Assembly: GCA_037576215.1 (NCBI GenBank)
Contig: JBANDB010000002.1
Span: 2,852,001-2,916,000, forward strand
Source of the DNA: Armillaria gallica
Lineage: Eukaryota; Basidiomycota; Agaricomycetes; Agaricales; Physalacriaceae
DNA length: 64,000 nucleotides
Direction of reading: 5' to 3'
The position numbers were made by a program, and so were the translations under genes. Positions 48,240 through 59,939 of the stretch are shown here, piece after piece; the stretch's first letter is position 1, and each line of letters starts with the position of its first letter. The notes under the pieces were generated by a model. It was not told the DNA's origin. It saw only the letters and a program-made list of their open reading frames with translations, and ran no database searches.

Positions 48240-50931
48240 TGGGTACAATATAAGAGATTTCGAGGCTTATCATCACTATTTATACTTACAACTGGATCAG
48301 GGTGTACAGCTAGGTACTTTACATTCCCCCATCTTTATAGTTTTCACGCACATCTACTCAATTTGCTTATTATCGGTGCCCCTTTTGCCGTCACAGTCTA
48401 TAGTTTGGTTCATATACGGGATTTGTTTGTAACAAGAGTGTATAGCAGCTGCTTTTCTGATTTTTCAGGTTTCTGCTCAACGTGATAATGGAATGTATTG
48501 AACGATACTTGACTTGAAAGAGAAAGGAACGACGTTCTACACCCGAGACGCAGGGGGAAACGATTCCACCACGGTCTGACAGAGAATCTAAGCATGAGTA
48601 AACAGTGACACCAGGCTCGACGACAGAAACGAGGGTGGTTTCTTAAGCGCGGGGTGTCGGACGACAAGTTGTCACCGTACTACTCCCCTCTTCCCCTCGA
48701 GCGTACAAACCCCCCACACTCGCTGTCGTCTGGATCCGAGTGTGATTGGGGCGCTCAAATCATGTGCGCGACGGTGATCTGGGCACAGACAGAGACCCCT
48801 CCCCCACAGGGCGATCACCAGAGATTGCGGGGACGGATATTTGAGCCCTTCTAGACCGAATGACCAATGTCATGAAGCTACGATGGCGTGTAGCAGTAGA
48901 GGCGGAGAAAGGATCCCAAGACATTAAAGTCATGGGTGTGTAACCCACGAGGCCGTCGCGCGCACAGGTACCTAAACAGAAGATGTCAGGTAAAGGACAA
49001 TCTGTCCTTTGAAGGGAATATCACTGTGGCTTGCGACGTCCGTAGGAACTTCGACATGGTCTGCGGAAGGTTGTTCGAAGACCGTGAAACCCAGTGTCGA
49101 ACAACCTTCGCGGGTGAAGAGTACGCGAAGACGGTGTAGTAAACCGTCAACGTTTACGGCGGTTGGAGCCTCAACGTAAGATTCCGGGTATGCTAGAGCG
49201 TGGAGCGGAATGTTTGCATAGAACAGACCGGGTGTAAAAGGCTCGAGGCTGCGCAGTGGTGACGAGGATGTCTGTCTCCCGCGATTTCGATGGATGCGAA
49301 GCTGCTCGTCGGATGAAGGCGAGATTCGTGACTGGCAGTGAACTTCAGCCCGGGGAGTGGGTTTTTTTCGCGAACGCATGCCCAGCACATGCATCCACGA
49401 GGCCGCCGCACAACAGATGCAAGCATATGTTACCCATTTGCGAGGTACGACAGGGCGACGCTCTCCGTGGCTTTGGAAAGTTTAAGGGCGATCTGTCCTG
49501 TTGGCAATGATCACATCAACAATGGACTTGCGATACCCGTTTGTTTCAGTGAGGGGAGCATCTAGTAATGATCAGTGACGATGACTAGAGATGAAGCGTC
49601 AATATAAACCTTGTAGAGTCCCAGGGACAATGAGCAAGAAAATTGCTGATATATCTGAGGCGGGGAATTACAACGTAAGAGTCAAAGAGTCGGAACCCCC
49701 TTGAACGCTTGTGGTGTTTGATCAACACGAGGTCACCGCATGCAAAGCAGTCGCGAATATGTTTTTCCCAGTTTCGAAGTCCTCGGGCGGCAGGAACGAG
49801 GGCGGTGACGGAGAAATGGCGGACCAATAGCATTAGTAGACACCTCCCAGCATGTCACGTACTGGGATGCGGCATGAGGCGAGAGTGTGAGTAAAAGCCA
49901 AGCGATGAGCATTAATGGGTACACACCGCCCGAGAGACCCAAACAAGAAAGGGTAAACTGCGGTGAACTTTGGTTCTAACATTTGAAATCGAGTCATGGT
50001 ATTGGTTGGGACCCTATGAACGCATCAACGCAGAGATTCAGATTGGGTTTTGTGGTAAGGTGGAATTTGAACGCTGACCGCGCCCAATGTGGGGATCCTG
50101 CTGTAAACAAACAAACGACGGGATTAGGGTCACAGTGAGCTGCATAGGGTAGGATTTTCTTTGGAGGCGGCATGGAAGAGATCCTCGGAAGCAAGGCAAC
50201 CGGCAAACCCACCCTGCGTTTCAACTTGCAACGGCCTTCCGGTGCCATGTACGTACTAGTTCCATCGCCAATGTTCGCCGCTCGATGATGTACAATTGAA
50301 GTAAACACTCACCTCACCTCACCACGGGAATCAATGGTGGAAACGTAGTACCAAAGCACTTACGGATCCAGTGCTGGGATTCCCATTCTACAAACGTAAC
50401 GTATACATTCTAGAGGAGTCTTGCGACGCCACAGGGAAATCTCAAGAGGGATACAGAGGGTCGCATGTATTTTTCTGTGAAAGAGTTCAGGCGTAGGCTG
50501 GATACCGGCGGCCCACGTGAAAAGCTGTGTCACTGTAAAAGCAAAGGTACCTGGGGGACGATTGCCTATTGGAGAACCCAGACCTCGTGAACTGCACCAT
50601 CACGTTGTGTTTCTCCTCCGTCGCGTCATGCCTCAATCTCTTTCGGTAGAACAATGGAAGGCAAAATGAACGTTGACGTCCACGGCAGGTAATGCATATG
50701 GAATTATTTAGGTGTGACGACTACGTATGTTGTTGTGAGATACAGTTTTATGGGTGTGATTGGAATAATTATAACTATAAAGAAGAGAGTACCATGCTTA
50801 TATGAATTTGAGTATGCTGACTTTTGTGACAAGGACGTGCTTGCAATGAGGATTAATAATCTAGATGTGAGGTATAACGAAGAACAAGAACGAAAACAAA
50901 AATGAAAAGAAAATATGAACATGGAGCATAA
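48240..50931. other. 2.7 kb gene-poor stretch
   Basis: No gene could be built on either strand. Frames of up to 140 codons exist on the minus strand (48972-49394) but show no domain and no splice continuation. The stretch contains a perfect 13-bp inverted repeat at 49066-49109 and two related CACGAGGCCG-containing segments near 48949 and 49397. Confidence 0.5.
49066..49109. repeat. Perfect inverted repeat (hairpin), 13-bp arms
   Basis: The left arm GAAGGTTGTTCGA (49066-49078) and right arm TCGAACAACCTTC (49097-49109) are exact reverse complements, separated by an 18-nt loop. There is no nearby gene to which it could serve as a terminator. Confidence 0.85.
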
Positions 50932-52013
50932 TCAGAAAGCAAAGTGCTGGACGGTCACAGGCTTCGACGAGTCCCTCCACCAGCGATCATATGTTTGACA
51001 AAATGCAGAGACGGGCCAGTACACGGGCTGGGCAATGTCCACATACCGCAGAGTTGGCGTGGCATCAAAGAGCTTGGACACGACACTCGCGGCGTCTCTT
51101 GGAGAAATGGGTCCATCAGCGGAAGAACCCCATTGCGTCGACACCTTGAGCTCCTCGAGGCACGGGAGTTTGTCAATACATTCAAGGTCTCCAGGCTAAT
51201 ATAACAGCATTGATCAATTATGGATAAACGGATACAACAGCATCGATGACGAACCTTAACGCCGAACAATTCCAGCACCTTCACCTTGGAGAGATGTTCC
51301 GCCAGGAGGGCCAGAGACGGACGCTCATGATGCCCACCCAGCCGGAATGTCTCCAGATTACCTAGCGGCTCCACCAACTCTGAAACGTCGGGAGACCGCA
51401 CATCCTTCACATCAGATATCCAGTGCAAACTTGTAACTGTCCTCCCAGGAAGGAGGGCGTTGATCGCATCATAGTTTCCACTGAGTGTTGACAGCGCCGG
51501 AAGTGAGGTCGGGGGCGGGACCTCATAGTCGGAACGCCATTGTAAATTCTGAATGGTCCTAAGGCGATGCTGAGTGGGAAGGAAATGTGATAGCTCCGAT
51601 CCTTTGCTCTCGGAAGTACACTGCCAGTCGAGGTATTCCAACTGGCATGCACAGTCGCTCGGGATGTATGCCTCCAAAGAGCCGCCTATGGATCTAAAGA
51701 CGAGCATTTTGAGGTTCGTGAGAGCGCGGAGAGCGATCGGCAGAAGCTTCCAGCACGTGTGGTCCTCCGCGATGTGGGAACGCATGAGGAAGTGAAAGCA
51801 CCGTACGAGACGGGCGACGCGAGGGCATGAAATGAAGCGTTGGAGGAGCAATGTGTAGGACTCGATGTCGAAGATGTTGCTGACATCATGGTAGAGCACA
51901 CGCTCGGCTTCATCATGAAGCACTTGATTGGTGAGAAGGAGAGAGAGGAGGGTCTTGCGGTCGGTAACGCATTCGACGATGGAGCGGTACAGCTCGACAG
52001 GGACTCGGGTCAT
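50932..52013 (-). CDS. F-box protein with leucine-rich C-terminus
   Basis: This is a probable substrate adaptor of an SCF ubiquitin ligase. Two exons (52013-51255 and 51195-50932) give 340 residues in phase. MTRVPVELYRSIVECVTDRK then TLLSLLLTNQVLHDEAERVL is a typical basidiomycete F-box start, which fixes the ATG at 52013 although the frame extends further upstream. Leucine-rich segments follow (LPIALRALTNLKMLVFRSIG, LGNLETFRLGGHHERPSLAL, HLSKVKVLELFGVK). After the intron: PGDLECIDKLPCLEELKVST, and an end in KPVTVQHFAF. The target is unknown. Such genes are numerous and variable in agaricomycetes. Confidence 0.8.
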
Positions 52014-53360
52014 GGTTGTCCTGTAGGGATATGAGTTGAGTTGAAAGGAAAGGAGAACAGAGCTCACGTTATAAAGTGAAAGAAATCGTGGGGAAGGGAT
52101 AGAGGAAAGGGAACGTCCGCTAATGACGCTCATTCTGCGAATGTTCTTATACATGGCGGGGATTACTTGAGGGCGAAAAACAATAAGAAGCCAAACGCCA
52201 AAATAAACGGAGCCAATAGTGACTCACCGCGACCCTGATCTCACGGCATATATTTGGTTGAAATTTCGGCAACATGTCTCGATCACGATTGAAGCCGTGT
52301 TCTGTTCATTGTCAAGGGACCCTTCTCACATTTCCACGGGACAGATGGAATCGAGATGTGCATTTTTAGAAACCGCAGCACGGCCCAAGCGCTGTTCCCA
52401 GGATGTACGGATCTCCAGCTTGGGCACCGGAGGTCTTCCGTGGGTGATTGCAGTAATACCATCATTTCCCGGCGATGTGGATCCATGCAATGTGTGACGC
52501 TCGAAACAGACAGTGACATCGACTGACACAAGAACAATTTTCTCCATTCCAAGAAGAGAATATCTAGTTTATTTAATTGCCAGTCGTGGGACAGACTTCA
52601 TTCCGGGTGAACAATAAGGTCAATCAACACGCACTTGCCTGGCTGCTGGAACACGAGACTGTCGACTGTCTGGACGCGTGCAGGCTTGGAACATTACAAC
52701 TGCGCCCAGTGACTGCAAGATATCATTCACCCTGCGGACACTAGGCGCGCCTACAATTTCCAAAGCCGGACGCATATCACCTCATACGTGGTGACCATCA
52801 GGGTAGTGCTGTAACGAGGCAATCCCGCGACGTAAGCCAGTCGACGCCGCACGGCTGGACGGTAAGGATGAAATATGTCGCAAAAAATCAATTAGGATAG
52901 ACGTTCCAATGGTAGCCCTGAGCCACATACAGCGAACAAGCGAAGACTGTCTGGCAGCCTCGACTTTAATCGGCTTTTCCGCTAAGGAATATTGTCATTA
53001 TAGGCCTCAGCCCCGTTTGCGAGTGCCACATGTTCTAGAAAAGTAGTCCTGAATATCTGTATTCAATGGCGGAAACGCCTCGCCTCACCTTTTGATAGAT
53101 GCTGGGGATAAGTTACTGTGAGCATGCCCAAGACGTCCATCTTCCAGGACGCGAATTCGAATGCATCGGAACTTGGAAGACATGCATAATAATAGTCGGA
53201 GCCACGCGCTGATGGCGGGATCTGTGAGCATGGATCCGGAAATTCTCCCGCGCTCAACAATTTGCTTGCTTACCTCAGCATCCAAAATTTTTGAGCGTCG
53301 ATTCTTCCTCCATCACTGTTTCGATTTAGGTCAATATATTTTCTCCTTCAACACACGACC
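52014..53360. other. Intergenic region, no gene recognised
   Basis: About 1.35 kb between divergent F-box and PXR1 genes. A minus-strand frame near 52326-52547 (MEKIVLVSVDVTVCFERHTL) looks weakly coding but has no domain or supporting splice sites. Otherwise presumed promoters. Confidence 0.4.
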
Positions 53361-54836
53361 ATGGGTCTCTCAGGGCGCAAAGTTAAACAACGAATTTCTG
53401 CCGACCCACGAAATCTTTCTTGGGCGGACGGTATGTTGTCCAGCCACGTCGCTTGCGCCTCAATCTTACTCGTTTCCTTTCCCCTTCCCCCTTGAGATGC
53501 CTCAAATTTCGGCGCGACTTATCTCTCTAAATTTGGCTGGTCCTCTTCAGAGGGCCTCGGTGTGTCAGGGGAAGGTCGGACGTCTCATATCAAGGTGTCG
53601 CAGAAACTCGACATGATGGGGATTGGAGCCGCCCACCAGAAGGACCCCAATGGTATTGCGTGGAAGCAGAATAAAGACTTTGAGAATGTCCTGATGAGAC
53701 TCAATGCTGCACAGGGAGGTGCTCAGGTTGTTGAGGAGCAGTTTGCGCTGGGTGGACAGTTTATTTCTGAGACCAAAGTTGCAGACAATGGTGGTGCCGA
53801 CGAGAAGGAGACGAAGAAGGAAAAGAAAGAGAAAAAGAGGAAGCGAGAGGAGACGGGCGACGAGGAGGGCAAGAAGAAGACCAAGAAGACGAAAATGCAC
53901 GAAGCAGAACCTACTGATTCAATAGCGGAGCCTGTTGTCCCTGCTGCGAAGCCTCCCACTCAACGTGTCCTTCCTCGCCATCGAGCGTACGTCTTATTTG
54001 ATTATGTTTTATTACCATAATATTCACATTATCCTAGTCACCGCGCCCGGGCTATTGCGGCCAAAAACCGCGCGACCACCTCCGATGCAGCCATGTCTGA
54101 GATTCTTGGGATATCTCAGTCTGCTACGCCCCAATCTTCAACCCCAGTGGAAGGAGAGGAACTACCAACCCTAGAAACCTTGACAGTTTCCACCAAAAGC
54201 GTAGCGGATTACTTCAAGGAACGGCTACTATCGAAGTCTGGGAAATCGACACCCGCGGAACGGACCGATAAAGAGGAGGAAGTGTCTCGTGGAGGTATTG
54301 GATCATCCAGAACGTGGCTACTTAGCTCACCGTCTGGTACTGCACAACTTGAATCGTCGATCCGGACCGACGACGATGACGTCCCTCGTGGAGGCATCGG
54401 ATCATTCAATGCTCGACCTACCTTCGACGGTGATGATGCCCCACCCCGCATCGGCATTGGCATGTCGAAATTCTCCTCATTAATATCTTCTTCATTCCTC
54501 GCCGCCACATCAACATCAGTGCTCTCATCAACGCCTCTCGATGGTGATGGAGAGGCCGAGTCAGAGTCCATGCGCACCGTCAAGGAAAAGAAGCGGAAGA
54601 ACAAGCAGGATGAGCAAGATGGGGATAAAAAGGTGGTTCGCAAAATGGAGATGGAGTCAGAAGGTCGTGATGACAAGAAGGCAGAGAAGAAAAGGCGGAA
54701 GGAGGCGAAGAAGAGAAAGCAGGAGGAGGGAGATGTCGATCCGACCCCCACGCTGCTGAGATGGCTGACAGGAAATCACGGAAGGGGGCGAAGGCTGAAC
54801 AGGAAGCCGCCGGCCCCGAAAACGGATCTGAGGTAA
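53361..54836 (+). CDS. PXR1: G-patch protein PXR1/PinX1
   Basis: This nucleolar protein acts in rRNA/snoRNA maturation and telomerase control. Exon 1 is MGLSGRKVKQRISADPRNLS followed by WAD. Exon 2 carries the G-patch: YLSKFGWSSSEGLGVSGEGR, then TSHIKVSQKLDMMGIGAAHQ, then KDPNGIAWKQNKDFENVLMR. A Lys/Glu-rich region, an intron near 53990-54040, and a linker with three Gly-Ile-Gly motifs (SRGGIGS, PRGGIGS, PRIGIGM) follow. KSVADYFKERLLSKSGKST fits the family. The C-terminus is odd. The present frame ends KTDLR at 54836, but from about 54750 the +1 frame encodes MADRKSRKGAKAEQEAA and SKEERKREKKEKNRRKL, typical of PXR1, up to a stop at 54910. A single base missing at the C5 run 54745-54749 would explain it. 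Confidence 0.85.
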
Positions 54837-57482
54837 AGTTGAGTAAGGAAGAGCGCAAGCGAGAGAAGAAGGAGAAAAACCGACGCAAGCTAGAATCACA
54901 GGCATGTTGATATTTCATAGACAAGCATACGGTATACCCCAGGAATAGACCTATGTCTGCATGTACTGAAGTAATTATAGACGACCCACGGTTAAAACTT
55001 TGTCTCTTTACGGATGCCAGGGCGAATATATCCTTTCGAACCCAATTCCCAATCCACCAATAGAACAAACTCAACGAGGAAGGTCCAAGGCATAGAAGGC
55101 GTTCTCGTGATTTTCCTTTCTTACCGCGTGAAATGGTCGAAAGCATTCAATCAAAAGGAGAAAAAGTGTAATATTAATAATATTTGTTCATTACAAGAGC
55201 TTTTTGAACACCGACAGCTCATGAAACCCGAAATCACAAAGGAATATCAGCCAGAAGTCTTTATGACGTTTACTAAAAATCAAACCCACTTAACCAGTGT
55301 GCGTTCCTCAGCTCCGAACTTGAGCTCCGAATTCGTCCAATCACTGCAGAAGAACAATACTTAGAATAAACAAGAGCATCTATTACGACGGCGTTTTGTA
55401 AGGGCCATGATCGGGACCGCCAAGACCTTGTGATTCCTTAGCATAAGGGTCCGGAGACATCGAGCAAGTAGAAAACAGCAAAGGTTGGAGTCGGACGCTT
55501 CAACAACCGAAGACGGCCGGGAAGCAAATTCAAACACTCACGTCCCCGCAAAACCCAACCAGAAAGACGGCAAACGATGACCTAAATTTGTGCTTGGAGT
55601 GCAAGCAGCAAGTGTTCCCCGCCAATCAGAAAAAATGTGGAAAATTGCGAATTAATCATGGAGCATACACACGTTGTGTCTTACCCAAGTACCTTGAATT
55701 AAAAGGAGAAAAGACTGGGTAATTATCACCGCTCACTGCGCCTAACACTACAGCGCGCCGGTCCGGTTCCCGGGGGGAAATACACAAGCGAGAGGGAAAG
55801 CTTCAGCGACGGCATGACACCGGTACTACCGAAGCGCTTCGCGCACCTGTGACACCGGGTGGAACACGAATACTAGTGGAAGGCCCATATCAGAACCGGT
55901 TAGCTGAACTTTACATATCCCTACCAACGCAAGACACTTCCAAACCAAGTCCACCGCGAAATGAACACCGGTGCAGGATATCCGCTCATCAAACCGGGAA
56001 AAGAATAAGCAGTGAATTCCTGTGACCGTTGACATGAAGGTTGACGGAAACCGCCAATCACAATAATACATGCCTTAACCCTAGCCATAACATGAACGCG
56101 ATCAAAAACTCTCCACCAAGAAGCCGATACTTACTCACCGATTTCTTGGTCTGGGGACCTCAAGATCCTGCCGCAACATCGAAGTGCTTGGCTTCACTCA
56201 AGCGATGGATCGATTCCTGTTGGTAAGCCACCGTGGAGTCAAGTGCCAGGGATTGAGATGCCAGTCCAACCGCTCCAACACCACATCAGAAGAACTACTC
56301 AATTGTATCTAGCGAGGGGAGACGCTATAGTACGGTGAAACATTAACGTTTAAACACCGAGTCCGAGTCCGCTCATCAAACCGGGATAAAGATAATCAAT
56401 CGCACCGATGTGTGATTACTTACCATGACATGTACACCAAACCTGCCAATCAGAAGACGGCATGTATCGACGGCATCCAAGGACCTTGTGATTCTCCACA
56501 ACAGTACACCGGAAGGGTGTAATGGGAAAGCGATTATGTCCACTGCCCCCAAACACACAGCTCCCAATCCCCATCACTTTGTCCTCGTTCCCTAAACACC
56601 GATCAGAAAGACAAAGGCAAAGGACCATGATATTACCTTCTATTCCAAGAACCGCGGGCTCTTTCCTAACCCGCAGAATTGGAATGCCTTGATCACCGGG
56701 GCCCCAACGATATGTTTTGGGATAACTTCGAAGGCGAGGTCCAGATTCTCACCCTTGTCCTTCCAGCTTCATGCCCCTTGGTCCCTCTAATTAGGTATAC
56801 TGCTCGTATGCCTTGCATTACCTTTTCGAGTCTCGACATCCCACTAGGATCTTCTCTAAGTTCCGGGAGTAGACGGAAGATGACATCATCGCTTTGGCTA
56901 CTAGCTAACGAGGCACTCGTGAAGGTTTCGTAGAGCGTGCACCGGAGGAGAAGAAGCAGATCGTGAGCTTCCAACACCACGAATGGAAGAACGCGCCAGG
57001 CTAGAGTGATGGTACTAGAAAACCAGCGAGTCCAGAGCCACCATGTAAGAAGTGCAATATCATTTGTGAGCAAATACAACGCCGCGACGCACAGGCAAAC
57101 AAACGTTCCGGACAAAGAGAAGGACGATTCAGAAAAGAGATCTGATCATTTTCCGCTACGAACCATACCAGCTGTAACGGATGGACTAGACTTCACCCAG
57201 GTCGTTCATTGGTTTTCGAAGGACAATACAAAGGCAGTGGAAGATACGCGTCCTGATTAAGACATTCCTCACGTTACGGAAGGAAGAGGATCAATATTTC
57301 GACACTGTCAATTGCGTTGATGAGGCGGCGGCGGCGGGTAGGCACTGTTCGTGGGTGGATGTCGAAAATGAAGAAGGGTGCCGCCGGCAGTGGCTGTACC
57401 TCGGGATATCTCTGAGAAACAAAGTCAGAATGTGAGAGTGCCCCTTACACGTAGCAGAAGGAAAGACCTTATCAAGGATAAC

Positions 57483-57522
57483 AATGAACTACTTCGGCCA
57501 CGTCAGATGCCCGAGTGAGACG
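57483..57522. repeat. Hairpin repeat copy 1
   Basis: CAATGAACTACTTCGG, a short spacer, then ATGCCCGAGTGAGAC. The left arm is imperfect compared with the other copies. Confidence 0.6.
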
Positions 57523-58494
57523 AAACAGACATTCCCAGCGCGCGTCGAGGTCGAAAATAAGGTTGCACTTGACGAAACACGCCCCAAATGGGGTGCCTTG
57601 CAACTTTGAGGAAAAGAGTGGTCCAGAAATGAAAAGAAAAAAAAACACATTCCCAAGGTTGAAAATAGAGTTGCAGCGCATACGCTAGTTGACGAAATAT
57701 GGGCTGCCCTAGAATTTAGAAGAAAAGAGAGGTCCAGAAATGAAATCTCTGCCCTGTCCCACGTTGGGGTTGATGAGAAAGGGCCAGCACGCTAGATCCA
57801 CAGGCGGATCGGTCGTCGAATGTTCGCATTCCAAACAGATCGTAGATGATACAAATGATGGGAGGTAGCGTCATGGCGTTAGGGCAAAGAAAGTGTTCAG
57901 CATTGAATTTTCTGCGAGTCTATAATGATTCTGCGAGATAATGAAACAAGGATCTAATGAAGCAGAGATGGGTCCCCACAGAACCAGCTGCTACTCGGAC
58001 CAGACGATGGAACTCACGTACATGTTAAAGACCGCCGGTGGAAATGGCACGGAGTCCCTTCACAGCCTTAATTCAGAAGTTCGTCAACCCGCAGGTGAAC
58101 AACGAAACTTTCCAGCATGTGGTTGTACATAATGTGGAGGGACACGACGATGGAGAAATCGCATACCGAAGATGGCAGTGGTACCGAAAAGCCCGTCCAG
58201 GGTGGAGAAACGACGACGAGAGAAAACCTGAAAGTAGAAATGAATTTGAATGATCCATTCGTTGGGACCTCACCAAACTCTTGGAGAATCTGTCTACATC
58301 TCGGAGAAGAAGCAAAACGTACTGGGTCCCGACAAATGTCAAAAATGGGCTCCAAAGTACTGGAGCGGCGGTCCAGTAAGGTTCGGCCTCAGGGGCAATC
58401 ACAGAATTAGAAGCCGAGTAGACGTGGGGTATATAGTACATGTCATGTAGTGAGAAATGAAGAAAGCGCCCATCACACGGAACGGATTGTAATG

Positions 58495-58531
58495 ACAATG
58501 AATTACTTCGGCCATATGCCCGAGGGAGACT
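58495..58531. repeat. Hairpin repeat copy 2
   Basis: CAATGAATTACTTCGG then CCATATGCCCGAGGGAGAC. The spacer is shortest here. Confidence 0.6.
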
Positions 58532-58977
58532 AAAAACAAGCGCGCGGTCACGCTTCTTGAGGCACAGCCACTGCCGGCGGGTTCCTGTCGCGATCACGCG
58601 GCGTCAACTTGAATCTGAATCTCGAGGGCTTGACCGTTTCACCTGGTACGATTCGCAGCGAATCACTTCTGTCTTTACCTTCTTACTTCCAAACAATGAA
58701 ACCATCAGAATACGTAACTCTTCTAGCTCTGAGTCCCCTCCACTTGATTTTCCGCGCCTGATAGAAAAGTTAGTTGGGTATTGATCAATTTCAGCCACCA
58801 TTTTAATCAATTTCAATCTGACAGATACATAATTGAACCACGCTATACTAATTAAATCTTAAGTTTTAAAGCATGTGGAGGAGACGATCTCGAGGAATCT
58901 CGAGTGAGGAACAAATACCACGCCCCTTACATACGCGTAAGTAATGAAAGATCGTTTCAGAGATCTGCAGCTAAGTA

Positions 58978-59021
58978 CAATGAATTACTTCGGGCATATC
59001 GCATGCCCGGGCAAGGGACAT
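58978..59021. repeat. Hairpin repeat copy 3
   Basis: CAATGAATTACTTCGGGCAT, a short spacer, ATGCCCGGGCAAGGGACA. The arms CGGGCAT/ATGCCCG pair perfectly. It is preceded at about 58919 by CACGCCCCTTAC, the approximate inverse of the trailing CAAGGG/GTAAGGG element. Confidence 0.65.
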
Positions 59022-59299
59022 ACATCCACGCGAGGCGAAAATTAAAAAAAGTCGACAGTCCACCGAAACCCCAGTCGCATATGATGTGAACTATGGAAGG
59101 GTCAAGGTAGTCGCCGTGATTCTGTAGGTCCTTGGAATTGAGCTCCAGATGAACGCCACACTAACCGAAGACAGGCGTGAGTCCTCGCAGAGAAAACGCG
59201 AGCTGGGAATGAGTGGGAGAGGAGGAATAAAACAAGAAAGAACCTGCCATGCCCCTTACGCGTTAGCGGAATGGAAGATCGTATCTTTCAGGAATCTGT

Positions 59300-59341
59300 A
59301 CAATGAATTACCTCGGGCATGGTGCGTGCCCGAGTAAGGGA
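59300..59341. repeat. Hairpin repeat copy 4
   Basis: CAATGAATTACCTCGGGCAT, spacer, GTGCCCGAGTAAGGGACA. It is preceded near 59252 by ATGCCCCTTACGCG. CCCTTAC and GTAAGGG are inverted, giving a unit of roughly 90 bp with short inverted ends. Confidence 0.65.
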
Positions 59342-59431
59342 CATTTACGCGAAAATTAACAACCCACCAAAGGAGCTGATGCGGAAAACGAGACCTCAAT
59401 TGAAGTGCTCATGGTAAGTTGAAAGATGAGA

Positions 59432-59520
59432 GTGTTGAAAAGGAAAAAGAACGGATCGAAAAGGGCGTACCCCGCGGTCAGAATAGAGAAAATCACTTTT
59501 CATTAGGCTGTTTTCCATAC
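59432..59520. repeat. Diverged repeat, copy A
   Basis: A segment starting GTTGAAAAGGAAAAAGAACG and containing CCCCGCGGTCAGAATA and TTTTCATTAGGC matches 62068-62150 at roughly 80 percent by eye, in the same orientation. Confidence 0.7.
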
Positions 59521-59654
59521 GCTAAAGGAAAATTAAACCAAGTACAGGATGCGGCATACATACAAGGGAACGAAAAGTCGTAACACTTTTAGAATACCTC
59601 TTTCCGGAAACGACCGCAGCAGCGATTCCCAGTCACGATTTCGACAATAGCATG

Positions 59655-59890
59655 TGAAGAGTGGAAGGGTCAAGGAACAAGAGCACTGCGATTCTGTGGA
59701 ATTAAGCGCCAGATGGACGCCACACTAAACAAGTACAGGTGTGAGTCCTCAGGCTCACAGAGAGAAAGGCATGAGGAAGGGCACATTTTCGCTGGGAAGA
59801 GGACGTCGAAGAGAATAAACCAAGAATGAACTGACGGTGTAAATTAGTTCCTGAATACAAGCACAATAGAGGGACATTTACGCCCACCAA
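59655..59890. repeat. Diverged repeat, unit ending before 59.9 kb
   Basis: GTGGAAGGGTCAAGGAACAA, CCAGATGGACGCCACACTAA, then AAGAATGAACTGACGGTGTA and TACAAGCACAATAG. The same ordered landmarks appear at 62826-63030. Confidence 0.7.
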
Positions 59891-59939
59891 TTCCGAGTTC
59901 TGTGTATACAGGAATTGTAACTATGCTGACCTGAGCTAT

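Larger units (their letters stand above)
54911..59939. repeat. Repeat-rich gene-poor block, left part
   Basis: No gene is recognisable in this 5 kb. Diverged repeats are visible. TCCGCTCATCAAACCGGGA occurs at about 55981 and 56368 with similar following sequence (AATCACAA / AATCAGAA). The CAATGAAYTACYTCGG hairpin unit occurs near 57483, 58495, 58978 and 59300. A 'CCAGATGRACGCCACACTAA' unit lies at 59145 and 59708. A 'GAAAAGGAAAAAGAACGGAT' unit lies at 59435. All resemble degraded mobile or satellite DNA. No transposase or reverse transcriptase was seen. Confidence 0.6.

Noticed and set aside
48972..49394. 140-codon minus-strand frame in the gene-poor stretch
   Set aside because: No domain, no plausible neighbouring exons, and it spans the inverted repeat; likely chance.
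54209..54751. 180-codon minus-strand frame opposite PXR1
   Set aside because: Antisense of Lys/Glu/Ser-rich coding sequence gives a long Ser/Phe/Leu-rich frame by composition alone.
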